Assembly (NCBI GenBank): GCA_963205315.1
Contig: CAUJIO010000058.1
Coordinates: 1 to 64,000 of the forward strand
Reading direction: 5' to 3'
Origin: Pseudomonadota bacterium
GTDB lineage: Bacteria; Pseudomonadota; Alphaproteobacteria; Rhizobiales; Aestuariivirgaceae
Length of the DNA: 64,000 nucleotides
Shown here: piece by piece, positions 19,656 through 29,235 of the stretch
How the letters are laid out: every line of letters begins with the position of its first letter
How positions within the stretch are numbered: position 1 is the first letter of the stretch
The notes under the pieces: generated by a model
What the model was told of the DNA's origin: nothing
The model's database searches: none
The model's input: the letters and a program-made list of their open reading frames with translations, nothing else
Made by a program: the position numbers and the translations under genes

Positions 19656-19673
19656 ATTCGAAACAAAACGAAG
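19656..19673. promoter_or_regulatory. GlpR-box-like motif upstream of the ABC operon
   Basis: ATTCGAAACAAAACGAAG matches 15 of 18 positions of ATTCGAACGAAAACGAAT found at 35593-35610 before glpR. Further CGAA-containing repeats follow to about 19725. DeoR/GlpR-family repressors bind CGAA/TTCG repeats, so this is a likely GlpR site controlling the transporter. The rest of the 19599-19895 spacer shows no gene. Confidence 0.6.
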
Positions 19674-19895
19674 ATCGATTGCTCGAATACGAAGGTCTCC
19701 AACGAAAACAAGTTGCGAAAGTCGAAAATAAATGAAATTGTGATTTTCGCGAACGTGCCTGTGACGAGTCCTTGGTGGACCTAAGTTTCTGAAATTGCGG
19801 AGTAAGCATGCCAGGCGCAAGCCAATTGAAATCCTCAGCCATGCCGGTCCTGCGTTTGGCTTTCCCGCACTGGCGCGCGAAAGGTACTGCAGTCC

Positions 19896-21014
19896 ATGCT
19901 TGAGCTGATCAATGTCACCAAGGTTGCAGGTGGCCAGACTCACATTCATCCCACCAACCTCAAGCTCGAACGGGGAACGCTGAACGTTCTTCTTGGTCCG
20001 ACACTCTCCGGAAAGACGACGCTGTTGCGGCTGATGGCCGGGCTTGAAAAGCCAACCGCGGGCGAGGTCCACTTCGACGGCGCGGACGTGACGGGCATGG
20101 CGGTGCAGAAGCGCAAAGTCGCTATGGTGTATCAGCAGTTCATCAACTACCCCGCTATGACCGTTTACGAAAACATTGCTTCGCCGTTGCGCGTCGCGGG
20201 TGAGAGCCAGGACTCCATCGACCGCGAGGTTAAAAAAGTTGCCGAGCTGATGCGGCTGACGCCCTATCTCGACCGGCAGCCCCTCAGTCTGTCAGGTGGC
20301 CAGCAACAGCGTACGGCACTGGCCCGCGCCATCGTCAAGAAGGCCAGCCTCGTTCTCCTGGATGAGCCTTTGGCAAATCTCGATTACAAGCTGAGAGAAG
20401 AGCTGCGCGCCGAATTGCCCAAGATCTTCGCGGCCTCCGGCGCCATTTTCGTTTATGCGACGACCGAGCCTTCCGAGGCCCTGCTGCTCGGCGGCAATAC
20501 CGCGACGCTGCATGAGGGACACATCAGCCAGTTCGGAAAGACCATTTCAGTCTACCGCAATCCCGTGGACCTCATTTCCGCGCGTACCTTTGCCGACCCG
20601 CCGCTCAACACCATGGCCTTCGTGAAATCCGGCCGCGAGTTCAAGGTTGCGGATAGTGGCCCGGGTGAGGCATCCGCACACAAGAGCCTGCCCGTGCCGG
20701 CGCATCTTTCCGGCATTGCGGACGGTCCTGTGACACTGGCGTTCCAGCCGCATCATATTTCGCTCGCGGCACCATTTCCGTCAGCGCCAAAGCTCAGGGT
20801 CAAGACGCTGATTTCGGAAATCGCCGGGTCGGAAAGCTTCGTGCACGTGGAGTTCGGTCCATCGCGATGGGTGATGATCGAACATGGCGTCTGCGATCTC
20901 GAACCCGATACCGATGTCGAGGTCTATATCGATAGCCGCCACTTGATGGCATTCGGCAGTGACGGCAAGGCTCTTGCCGCGGCGCCTCACGACGACAGTC
21001 ATCGGGCAGGGTGA
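19896..21014 (+). CDS. glpS: Polyol ABC transporter ATPase 1 (GlpS-like)
   Basis: A 372-residue ABC ATPase of the rhizobial GlpSTPQV type, energising polyol import. Walker A is GPTLSGKTT (34-42), Q-loop region VYQQFINYP, signature LSGGQ (132-136), and Walker B LVLLDEP (152-158). The H-loop reads YATTEPSEA, so the switch histidine is Thr190. A TOBE-like C-terminal region follows. GlpT encoded next has the opposite pattern, so the two should form an asymmetric heterodimer. Eleven bases separate the genes. Confidence 0.88.
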   Translation: MLELINVTKVAGGQTHIHPTNLKLERGTLNVLLGPTLSGKTTLLRLMAGLEKPTAGEVHFDGADVTGMAVQKRKVAMVYQQFINYPAMTVYENIASPLRVAGESQDSIDREVKKVAELMRLTPYLDRQPLSLSGGQQQRTALARAIVKKASLVLLDEPLANLDYKLREELRAELPKIFAASGAIFVYATTEPSEALLLGGNTATLHEGHISQFGKTISVYRNPVDLISARTFADPPLNTMAFVKSGREFKVADSGPGEASAHKSLPVPAHLSGIADGPVTLAFQPHHISLAAPFPSAPKLRVKTLISEIAGSESFVHVEFGPSRWVMIEHGVCDLEPDTDVEVYIDSRHLMAFGSDGKALAAAPHDDSHRAG

Positions 21015-21024
21015 GGGCAGGGGC

Positions 21025-22095
21025 ATGGCCAAAATCAATCTCGATCACATCCGCCACGCCTACGGTCTTAGGCCTACGGCGCCGCAAGACTATGCATTGC
21101 GTGAAGTCCACCATGAATGGAACGACGGCGGCGCCTATGCGCTTCTCGGGCCATCCGGCTGCGGCAAGACCACTCTGCTCAACATCATCTCCGGACTGGT
21201 GCGCCCGTCAGAGGGCCGCATCCTGTTCAACGACCGCGACGTCACGCAGCTGTCGACGGAGGAACGCAACATCGCGCAGGTGTTCCAGTTCCCGGTGATC
21301 TACGACACCATGACCGTTTACGACAATCTGGCGTTCCCGCTGCGGAACCGGAAGGTGCCGGAGGCACAGGTCGACAAGCGCGTCAGGGAAATTCTCGAGA
21401 TGCTCGATCTCAGTGACCGGGCGGGCAAGAAAGCAAGAGGCTTGACCGCCGACCAGAAGCAGAAGATTTCGCTTGGCCGCGGCCTCGTGCGCTCTGACGT
21501 GAACGCAATCCTGTTCGACGAACCGCTGACGGTCATCGATCCGCATATGAAATGGGTACTGCGCTCGCAATTGAAGAGCCTGCACCGGCAGTTCGCCTAC
21601 ACCATGGTCTACGTGACACATGACCAGACCGAGGCCCTGACGTTTGCCGACAAGGTTGTCGTGATGTTCGAGGGCCAGATCGTGCAAATCGGCACACCGG
21701 CCGAGTTGTTCGAGAAGCCGAGCCACACGTTCGTCGGATATTTCATCGGCTCGCCGGGCATGAATGTGCTTTCGGTCGATGTCCAGGGCAGCACCGCGCG
21801 CATTGGCGACATAAGCATCGACATCGGTTTTGCGCCGAAGGTCGGCAAGGGCCAGAAGACCGAACTCGGCATCCGTCCCGAATTCATGAAGCTGTCGCGC
21901 AAGGGAATGCCGCTGCAGATCAACAAGGTCGAGGATATCGGCCGGCAGAAAATCGTCCGCGCCACATTCGCCGGACAACCCGTCTCGATCGTGGTCAAGG
22001 AAGACGGCGAGATCCCGACGGACGCGCATGTCGATTTCGTCAATAGCGGCATCAACATCTATGCCGATTCCTGGCGTGTCGAGCGGGAGGGCTGA
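21025..22095 (+). CDS. glpT: Polyol ABC transporter ATPase 2 (GlpT-like)
   Basis: A 356-residue ABC ATPase. Walker A is GPSGCGKTT (42-50), Walker B ILFDEP (162-167), and the H-loop His199 in YVTHDQTEA. The signature motif reads LTADQ (140-144) instead of LSGGQ. The C-terminal TOBE-like domain includes LGIRPEFMKLS. ATG 21025 has GAGGGCAGGGGC upstream; the open frame from 20959 overlaps glpS. It pairs with the upstream ATPase. Name by similarity to the Rhizobium glycerol transporter; other polyols are possible substrates. Confidence 0.88.
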   Translation: MAKINLDHIRHAYGLRPTAPQDYALREVHHEWNDGGAYALLGPSGCGKTTLLNIISGLVRPSEGRILFNDRDVTQLSTEERNIAQVFQFPVIYDTMTVYDNLAFPLRNRKVPEAQVDKRVREILEMLDLSDRAGKKARGLTADQKQKISLGRGLVRSDVNAILFDEPLTVIDPHMKWVLRSQLKSLHRQFAYTMVYVTHDQTEALTFADKVVVMFEGQIVQIGTPAELFEKPSHTFVGYFIGSPGMNVLSVDVQGSTARIGDISIDIGFAPKVGKGQKTELGIRPEFMKLSRKGMPLQINKVEDIGRQKIVRATFAGQPVSIVVKEDGEIPTDAHVDFVNSGINIYADSWRVEREG

Positions 22096-22097
22096 GC

Positions 22098-22964
22098 ATG
22101 AACAAGACCTGGAACAACAAGGCCTGGTTCCTGGTGCTGCCGGCGTTCATCGTCGTTGCATTCTCGGCTATCATTCCCCTGATGACGGTCGTGAACTACT
22201 CGGTTCAGGACACGTTCGGGAACAACGAGTTCTTCTGGGCCGGCACGGAGTGGTTCAAGGAAATTCTCGATTCCGACCGGTTCTGGAGTTCACTTGGCCG
22301 AAACCTGATGTTCTCCTTCATCATCCTGGTGATCGAGATCCCGCTCGGCATCTTCATAGCCCTGAACATGCCGCGGCGGGGCATCGGCGTGCCGATCTGC
22401 CTGGTGACCATGGCGATGCCGCTGCTTGTTCCGTGGAACGTCGTGGGCACGATCTGGCAATTGCTGTGCCGCTCCGATATCGGGCTTTTGGGATATGCGC
22501 TGGCGCGTATCGGGATCCAGTTCAGCTATGCTTCCGATCCGCTGCACGCCTGGATCACGGTGGTGGCGATGGACGTCTGGCATTGGACGAGTCTCGTCGT
22601 GCTGCTGTCCTACGCGGGCCTGGTGTCAATTCCTGATGCTTACTATCAGGCCGCGCGCATCGACGGCGCCTCGCGCCTGTCGGTGTTCCGCTACATCCAG
22701 CTGCCGAAGATGAAACGCGTGCTGCTGATTGCGTTCCTGCTGCGCTTCATGGACTCTTTCATGATCTATACCGAGCCCTTCGTGGCCACCGGCGGCGGCC
22801 CCGGCACATCGACCACTTTCCTGTCGATCGATCTCGTCAAGATGGCCATCGGACAATTCGATCTCGGTCCTGCCGCAGCGATGTCGCTCATCTACTTCCT
22901 GATCATCCTGCTGCTGTCGTGGATCTTCTATACGGTCATGACCAGCAGCGATGCCGAGACTTGA
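22098..22964 (+). CDS. glpP: Polyol ABC transporter permease 1 (GlpP-like)
   Basis: A 288-residue inner-membrane permease of the MalF/UgpA class with six predicted transmembrane helices, the first at about residues 10-32. The EAA-type loop is YYQAARIDGASRLSVFRYIQ, which docks to the ATPases. It starts two bases after the glpT stop. It forms the translocation pore with the next gene. Confidence 0.9.
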   Translation: MNKTWNNKAWFLVLPAFIVVAFSAIIPLMTVVNYSVQDTFGNNEFFWAGTEWFKEILDSDRFWSSLGRNLMFSFIILVIEIPLGIFIALNMPRRGIGVPICLVTMAMPLLVPWNVVGTIWQLLCRSDIGLLGYALARIGIQFSYASDPLHAWITVVAMDVWHWTSLVVLLSYAGLVSIPDAYYQAARIDGASRLSVFRYIQLPKMKRVLLIAFLLRFMDSFMIYTEPFVATGGGPGTSTTFLSIDLVKMAIGQFDLGPAAAMSLIYFLIILLLSWIFYTVMTSSDAET

Positions 22965-22975
22965 GGATAACGCCA

Positions 22976-23839
<864 letters not shown>

Positions 23840-23851
23840 GGAGTCATTGCG

Positions 23852-24133
23852 ATGGATTTCTCATGGATGGCCTGGACGCTGCCGACGGCACTGTTCTTCG
23901 CAACGATGATCGCATTCCTGCTCGGCATGGCGGTGTGGGAATATGTCTCGCCGGGCGGCGCACCGCGCATCGGCATCCTGCGCTTCGAGACGACGCGCGG
24001 CGACCGGCTTTTCCTCTCCCTGCTCGGGAGTGCTTATATTCATATCGCGTGGTTGGGGTTCGTGAACCTCGATCTGTGGTGGGCTACTGCCTTGTCCCTG
24101 ATCTATGCGTATTGCGTGTTCAGGCTTGTCTAG
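23852..24133 (+). CDS. DUF2160 small membrane protein of the GlpSTPQV operon
   Basis: A 93-residue protein with three hydrophobic segments (about 9-32, 50-70, 74-92). DUF2160 proteins are a regular companion of GlpSTPQV-type transporters, always between permease and binding protein as here. Its role is unknown; a small accessory subunit of the permease complex is the simplest guess. It begins 12 bases after the permease stop. Confidence 0.85.
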   Translation: MDFSWMAWTLPTALFFATMIAFLLGMAVWEYVSPGGAPRIGILRFETTRGDRLFLSLLGSAYIHIAWLGFVNLDLWWATALSLIYAYCVFRLV

Positions 24134-24210
24134 GCGTGTAGTGGCGGGTGGCCGGGCAAACAGTCCCGTTCGCTCTTTGACAATGAAGTCGTAAACTCTG
24201 GGAGGATCCA

Positions 24211-25932
24211 ATGCGAAAGCACCTATTAGCGACGACCACCTTGCTGGCGATGGCCCTGTGCGGCCCGGCCTACGCCGGAATGGACGAAGCCAAGGCGTTC
24301 CTTGATACCGAAATCAATGGCCTGTCAGCGCTGTCGCGCGCCGACCAGGAAAAGGAAATGCAGTGGTTCGTCGATGCGGCAAAGCCGTTTGCCGGCATGG
24401 AAATCCATGTCGTGTCGGAAACCATCCCGACGCATGAATATGAATCGAAGACCCTCGCCGCCGCTTTCGAAAAGATCACCGGCATCAAGGTCATTCATGA
24501 CCTGATCGGCGAAGGTGACGTGGTTGAGAAGTTGCAGACGCAGATGCAGTCGGGCGAGAACGTCTATGACGCCTATGTCAACGACTCGGATCTCATCGGC
24601 ACGCACTGGCGCTACCAGCAGGCTCGCAACCTGACCGACTGGATGGCCAATGCCGGCAAGGACGTGACCAACCCCGGCATCGACATTGATGACTTCATCG
24701 GCAAGTCCTTCACCACCGCTCCGGACGGCTTCCTCTATCAGCTGCCCGACCAGCAGTTCGCGAACCTCTACTGGTTCCGCTACGACTGGTTCAACGACGA
24801 GAAGAACAAGGCCGACTTCAAGGCCAAGTATGGTTATGATCTCGGCGTTCCGGTCAACTGGTCGGCCTACGAAGACATCGCCGAATTTTTCACGGGCCGT
24901 GAGATCGACGGCAAGAAGGTCTGGGGCCATATGGACTATGGCAAGAAGGACCCGTCGCTCGGCTGGCGCTTCACCGACGCCTGGCTGTCGATGGCCGGCA
25001 ACGGCGACAAGGGCATCCCGAACGGCCTGCCGGTCGACGAATGGGGCATCCGCGTCAACGAGAAGTCGCAGCCGGTCGGTTCCTGCGTGGCACGCGGTGG
25101 TGACACCAACGGCCCGGCTTCAGTTTACTCGATCGCCAAGTATCTCGAGTGGCTGAAGAAGTACGCTCCGCCGGAAGCCCAGGGCATGACCTTCGGCGAA
25201 GCTGGCGAGTTGCCGGCTCAGGGTGCGATCGCCCAGCAGATCTTCTGGTACACCGTGTTCACGGCCGGCACCGTTGTTCCGGGCCTTCCCGTCGTGAATG
25301 AGGATGGCACGCCGAAGTGGCGCATGGCTCCCTCGCCGCATGGCGTCTACTGGAAGGACGGCATGAAGCTCGGTTATCAGGACGCCGGTTCGTGGACGAT
25401 CCTGAAGTCGACACCGGATGACCGTGCAAAGGCCGCCTGGCTCTATGCACAGTTCGTGACGTCGAAGACCGTCGACGGCAAGAAGAGCGATGTCGGCCTG
25501 ACCTTCATCCGTCAGTCGACGCTCGATCTGCAGCACTTCACCGACCGTGCGCCGAAGCTCGGCGGCCTGATCGAGTTCTACCGCTCGCCGGCCCGCCTGC
25601 AGTGGTCGCCGACCGGCACCAACGTTCCTGACTATCCGAAGCTGGCTCAGCTCTGGTGGCAGAACATCGGTGACGCCTCCTCGGGTGCGAAGACCCCGCA
25701 GGAAGCCATGGACTCGCTGTGCGCAGAGCAGGAAAAAGTGCTCGGCCGCCTCGAGAAGGCCGGCGTCCAGGGCGAAATCGGTCCGAAGCTCGCCGAAGAG
25801 AGCGATCTGGCCACCTGGAATGCCGCTGCTGTAAAGGCCGGCGGCCTTGCTCCGCAGCTCAAGATCGAAAACGAAAAAGAAAAGCCGATCACCGTCAACT
25901 ACGACGAGCTGATCAAGTCCTGGAAGAAGTAA
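24211..25932 (+). CDS. glpV: Polyol ABC transporter substrate-binding protein (GlpV-like)
   Basis: A 573-residue periplasmic binding protein of the large family-1 type. A signal peptide (MRKHLLATTTLLAMALCGPA, cleavage near YAGM) is followed by a bilobed fold with VSETIPTHEYESK near the N-terminus. It is the last gene of the operon, has a strong GGGAGGATCC ribosome-binding site, shows markedly uniform GC-ending codon use as expected for an abundant protein, and is followed by a strong terminator. It captures the polyol in the periplasm and passes it to the permeases. Confidence 0.9.
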   Translation: MRKHLLATTTLLAMALCGPAYAGMDEAKAFLDTEINGLSALSRADQEKEMQWFVDAAKPFAGMEIHVVSETIPTHEYESKTLAAAFEKITGIKVIHDLIGEGDVVEKLQTQMQSGENVYDAYVNDSDLIGTHWRYQQARNLTDWMANAGKDVTNPGIDIDDFIGKSFTTAPDGFLYQLPDQQFANLYWFRYDWFNDEKNKADFKAKYGYDLGVPVNWSAYEDIAEFFTGREIDGKKVWGHMDYGKKDPSLGWRFTDAWLSMAGNGDKGIPNGLPVDEWGIRVNEKSQPVGSCVARGGDTNGPASVYSIAKYLEWLKKYAPPEAQGMTFGEAGELPAQGAIAQQIFWYTVFTAGTVVPGLPVVNEDGTPKWRMAPSPHGVYWKDGMKLGYQDAGSWTILKSTPDDRAKAAWLYAQFVTSKTVDGKKSDVGLTFIRQSTLDLQHFTDRAPKLGGLIEFYRSPARLQWSPTGTNVPDYPKLAQLWWQNIGDASSGAKTPQEAMDSLCAEQEKVLGRLEKAGVQGEIGPKLAEESDLATWNAAAVKAGGLAPQLKIENEKEKPITVNYDELIKSWKK

Positions 25933-25960
25933 TTCTTCCTCGATCCTTCGACTGAAACTG

Positions 25961-25993
25961 CACCGCCCGGACCTTGTTCCGGGCGGTGTTTTG
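25961..25993 (+). terminator. Rho-independent terminator of the ABC operon
   Basis: CACCGCCCGGA (25961-25971), a 6-base loop, then TCCGGGCGGTG (25978-25988) form a perfect 11-bp GC-rich stem, followed directly by TTTTG. It lies 28 bases after the binding-protein stop. Confidence 0.9.
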
Positions 25994-26003
25994 TTGGGGA
26001 GAA

Positions 26004-26032
26004 CATTTCCTGAGGAAATGGAAAGAATTTTC
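26004..26032. promoter_or_regulatory. Palindrome pair upstream of the aldolase gene
   Basis: CATTTCC-TGA-GGAAATG (26004-26020) is a perfect 7-bp inverted repeat, directly followed by GAAAGAATTTTC (26021-26032). Both resemble sites of RpiR-family repressors. They sit in the 338-base spacer before the aldolase gene; the remainder, 26033-26270, shows no gene. Confidence 0.45.
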
Positions 26033-26270
26033 AGCAGACTAGGTCGGACTTGATGCCTGCTTGTGGACTCCGTGATGCGCTCGGTCTGTGCATGGCTGTA
26101 TCGTCTGAAAAGCCGACATGAATGCGTGGTGTTGTTCGTGAAAAATATTTACAGAAATGCGGACGTCTGGTAGGTGATTTGACTGATCTGCACCACCCGC
26201 GGCGGCCTCTGCCGGTACATGAGACTGCAGCGCGAGATGACGAAACGCAACCAGTCAAACGGATGAGAAC

Positions 26271-27152
26271 ATGACACTTGTGACGATGGGGCCGATGCTG
26301 AAGCGTGCCCAGTCTGCCGGTTACGGCATCGCCGCTTTCAACATGATCGACTACAACAGTGCGCGGTCGATCATCGAGGCAGCGTCGGATCTCGATGCGC
26401 CGATGATCGTGCAGGTCTCGGTCAAGACGATCCGGCACTGGGGCTTCAAGCCAATCGCCACATGGGTCCGCATGCTGGCGGAAGGTGTCGATGTGCCTGT
26501 CGCCTTGCATCTCGATCACTGTAGCGACGTCGAGGTGATCAAGGGCTGCATCGATGCGGGCTGGACCTCGGTGATGTTCGACGGGTCGGCTCTGCCTTTT
26601 GCCGAGAACCGCCAGAAATCAGAAGCCGTTTACAAGATCACCGAAGCGGCCGGCGTCGGGCTCGAAGCCGAGATCGGCGCCATTGGCGGCGTCGAGGATG
26701 ACAAGTTTGTGGCCGAGGATGCTTCCATTCTCGCCGACTATGACGAGTGCGTGGCATTCGTCAGCAACATGCCGAACCTCGCCGTGTTTGCGCCGGCCAT
26801 CGGCACCGCGCATGGGTTCTACAAGGGCAAACCGAAGATCGCGTATGATCTGCTGAAGCGCATCACGGCGACCATTCCCATCCCGATTGCGCTGCATGGC
26901 GGTACGGGACTGAGCCAGGACCAGTTCGACAATTGCATCGCGGCCGGCTGTGCCAAGGTCAATATCTCGACCATGCACAAGCATCAATTCATCGAAGGCT
27001 TCATCGAGGTGCGCAAGCAGAAGCCGAAGCTCGAAGAGCCACTGCCTTTCATCGTTGGCCAATACACCGCGATGAAGAAGGACGTCTGTGACATGATCGT
27101 CGCCTTCGGATCCAAGGGCAAGGCGGCCCATGTGGCTGGCAAGGCGGCCTAG
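26271..27152 (+). CDS. Class II (zinc) ketose-bisphosphate aldolase family protein
   Basis: A 293-residue TIM-barrel aldolase of the fructose/tagatose-bisphosphate class II type. It probably cleaves a ketose (bis)phosphate to dihydroxyacetone phosphate and an aldehyde. Catalytic and metal residues are visible: Asp82 and zinc ligand His83 in HLDHC, Glu133-Glu135 region (LEAEIG), His181 in GTAHG and His209 in ALHGGTG. It is shorter than canonical Fba and lies between the polyol transporter and an HAD gene whose ATG abuts its stop codon. The exact substrate is unknown. Confidence 0.85.
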   Translation: MTLVTMGPMLKRAQSAGYGIAAFNMIDYNSARSIIEAASDLDAPMIVQVSVKTIRHWGFKPIATWVRMLAEGVDVPVALHLDHCSDVEVIKGCIDAGWTSVMFDGSALPFAENRQKSEAVYKITEAAGVGLEAEIGAIGGVEDDKFVAEDASILADYDECVAFVSNMPNLAVFAPAIGTAHGFYKGKPKIAYDLLKRITATIPIPIALHGGTGLSQDQFDNCIAAGCAKVNISTMHKHQFIEGFIEVRKQKPKLEEPLPFIVGQYTAMKKDVCDMIVAFGSKGKAAHVAGKAA

Positions 27153-27851
27153 ATGCTGAAGGCACTGATTTTTGATTGTGACGGTGTTCTGGTCGACACC
27201 GAACGCGATGGCCACCGGGTGTCATTCAACGAGGCCTTTGCCCGGGCAGGACTCAAAACCGAATGGAGCGTCGAGCGCTATGGCGAATTGCTGCTGACGG
27301 CGGGCGGCAAGGAACGCATGCGCCGTCATTTCGATGAGACCGGCTGGCCTGACGGATTGGCAGACCGCGATGCCTTGATCGCGCAACTGCACAAACTGAA
27401 GACCGATATCTTCATGGAGCTTATCGGCAAGGGCAAGCTGCCGCTGCGGCCAGGCGTGCAGCGCCTCGTCGATGAAGCAATTGCCGCGGGTACGACCCTG
27501 GCGGTGTGCTCGACGTCCAACGAGAGAGCTGTCCAGTCAGTCGTAGATGTGCTGCTGGGACCGGCACGCTCGGCCAAGATCACAGTGTTTGCAGGCGACG
27601 TCGTTGCGGCGAAGAAGCCGGCGCCGGACATTTATCATCTCGCCGCCAGGACTCTTGGGCTCGCGCCCGAGACCTGTGTCGTGGTTGAAGACAGCAACAA
27701 CGGTTTGCGGGCGGCAAAGGCTGCGGGGATGCATTGCATCGTCACGATCTCGTCCTACACGGCGGATGAGGATTTCAGCCTCGCTGACAAGATCGTCCGT
27801 GATCTCGATGACGGGATCGGCATCGATGTCTGCCGGGGGCTTGCGGCCTAG
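27153..27851 (+). CDS. HAD-superfamily sugar phosphatase, CbbY-like
   Basis: A 232-residue HAD hydrolase. Motif I is FDCDGVLVDTE (8-18), motif II CSTSN, and motif III/IV AKKPAPDIY with VVEDSNNGLRAA. A helical cap lies between motifs I and II. CbbY proteins act on sugar (bis)phosphates such as xylulose 1,5-bisphosphate. Its start codon touches the aldolase stop (TAGATG), so the genes are translationally coupled and it may dephosphorylate or proofread a pathway intermediate. It converges on the RpiR gene. Confidence 0.85.
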   Translation: MLKALIFDCDGVLVDTERDGHRVSFNEAFARAGLKTEWSVERYGELLLTAGGKERMRRHFDETGWPDGLADRDALIAQLHKLKTDIFMELIGKGKLPLRPGVQRLVDEAIAAGTTLAVCSTSNERAVQSVVDVLLGPARSAKITVFAGDVVAAKKPAPDIYHLAARTLGLAPETCVVVEDSNNGLRAAKAAGMHCIVTISSYTADEDFSLADKIVRDLDDGIGIDVCRGLAA

Positions 27852-27863
27852 GCTGCGCGGCCT

Positions 27864-28781
27864 TCAGTCTGGCCTGGTGTCCTTGTTGTGGCGTCCGTAG
27901 TGCTCTTCCAGCGCCACTCCGGTGAGGCGAAGGTTTTCGGCCGTCGTCTTGCCGGCCCGAAACAGCACACCGACATAGAGCACATCGACGAGGAAAAGCT
28001 GACTTAGGCGGCCCTCGAGAAAATCGCCATGCAGCGGCACGACCTGCTGTGAGGCGCCCCACGTGGTCAGACAGACCGATCCGGCATGGGCGACGTCGGA
28101 CTGGGCGTTGCTGGTGATAGCAATTGTCGTGGCACCGTTCTTCTTCGCCAGCATCATGGCATCGGCAACTGTTGCCGTCGTGCCGGTATGGGAAATTCCA
28201 ACCATGGCATCGCCGGGCTTCAGCTGAGCGGCCATGATCGTCTGGGTATAGCTGTCGCGGTAGCTGGCGGCGTCGAAACCCGCCTTGAGAAACATATGTG
28301 CCGCCTCGTCGCAGATCGCCGCGCCACCGCCGACCCCGACAAAGACGATCTTTCGCGCCGACTGGAGAGCCTCGACGGCCTGTTCGAGGCGATGCGCATC
28401 GAGCATGCGCTGTGTTCCCTCGAGTCCGGACACCAGAAGCGAGGCAAGCTTGCCGCTGGTCCTGATCAGGGAGTCGCTCTCATCTATCTCCACGGGAATG
28501 TTGGCATATGAGCTCTTGGGCCGCGAGCCCTCCGCCACCGAAAGCTTCAGATCGGGATAACCTTCATAGCCCAGGGCGCGGCTCACACGGCTGATGGTTG
28601 CTTCGCTGACGCCAAGATTCCGGCCGAGTTCGGTGATGGATGAATCGAGCCGTCGGCCGGCGTTCTCCCGCAGGAAGTCAGCGACGACCCGCTCGGATTT
28701 TCGCAGCGAACCATAGCGCTCCTGAATGCGTTCCAGCAGATTTCCCCGCCGGAGTTCCGTCCATTCGGTGCTGTCGGTCAT
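27864..28781 (-). CDS. RpiR-family transcriptional regulator
   Basis: A 305-residue regulator. The N-terminal RpiR-type HTH is at about 10-85 (ITELGRNLGVSEATISRVSR). A SIS domain at about 130-270 (VGVGGGAAICDEAAHMFLKA, GISHTGTTATVADAM) binds a phosphosugar effector. Members usually repress sugar-phosphate catabolic genes next to them. It lies between the aldolase-HAD pair and the E1-E2 operon and diverges from the latter. GAAA/TTTC palindromes near three promoters in the cluster are candidate targets. Confidence 0.9.
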   Translation of the reverse strand: MTDSTEWTELRRGNLLERIQERYGSLRKSERVVADFLRENAGRRLDSSITELGRNLGVSEATISRVSRALGYEGYPDLKLSVAEGSRPKSSYANIPVEIDESDSLIRTSGKLASLLVSGLEGTQRMLDAHRLEQAVEALQSARKIVFVGVGGGAAICDEAAHMFLKAGFDAASYRDSYTQTIMAAQLKPGDAMVGISHTGTTATVADAMMLAKKNGATTIAITSNAQSDVAHAGSVCLTTWGASQQVVPLHGDFLEGRLSQLFLVDVLYVGVLFRAGKTTAENLRLTGVALEEHYGRHNKDTRPD

Positions 28782-29235
28782 TCGTAATGTCCGCGGTCAA
28801 ACTTCAAATGGGGCAGGACGCCCTGAAGACCAGTAGCACCTCCGGACGTGTAAGAAAAGTTCCTACCATAGGCATCAACGAGCCTCCGAACCTTTCGCTG
28901 CCCTGCCGTTTGGTGAGAGCGGCGGTGAGGACCGGTGAAATCAACTGGGCAAGCAACCAAGGCTTTGGCGAAAATTTCCGTGGAGCCATGGTCTCGCAGT
29001 CGGGTTTTCCACCGGTGCGCCCGTGTCCAGTGGCGATGCGGCTGACACATCCGGCATGAAGGCGTTTGCTATAATCATTACAATACAATTGCTTATATCA
29101 AATTCTGGACATCAATCATATGTCGAAACACGATGGGGTGAAGCTTGTGAAGAAAGTTTTACTCGACAAGAAATTCGGCCAATGTTACTGACGATTGACG
29201 ATCAATTTTTGCAATGACAGGGATGCTTTAATTTC
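28782..29235. promoter_or_regulatory. Divergent intergenic region between RpiR and E1 genes
   Basis: A 454-base gene-free stretch, noticeably AT-rich in 29060-29220. It contains GAAAATTTC (28970-28978), a possible RpiR half-site pair, and TTGACGATCAA (29195-29205), a short inverted repeat 30 bases before the E1 start. No convincing -35/-10 pair was found and no conserved protein reading was seen on either strand. Confidence 0.4.

Noticed and set aside
24177-24205. TTGACA before the binding-protein gene as a separate promoter
   Set aside because: No -10-like sequence at the right spacing before the ribosome-binding site.
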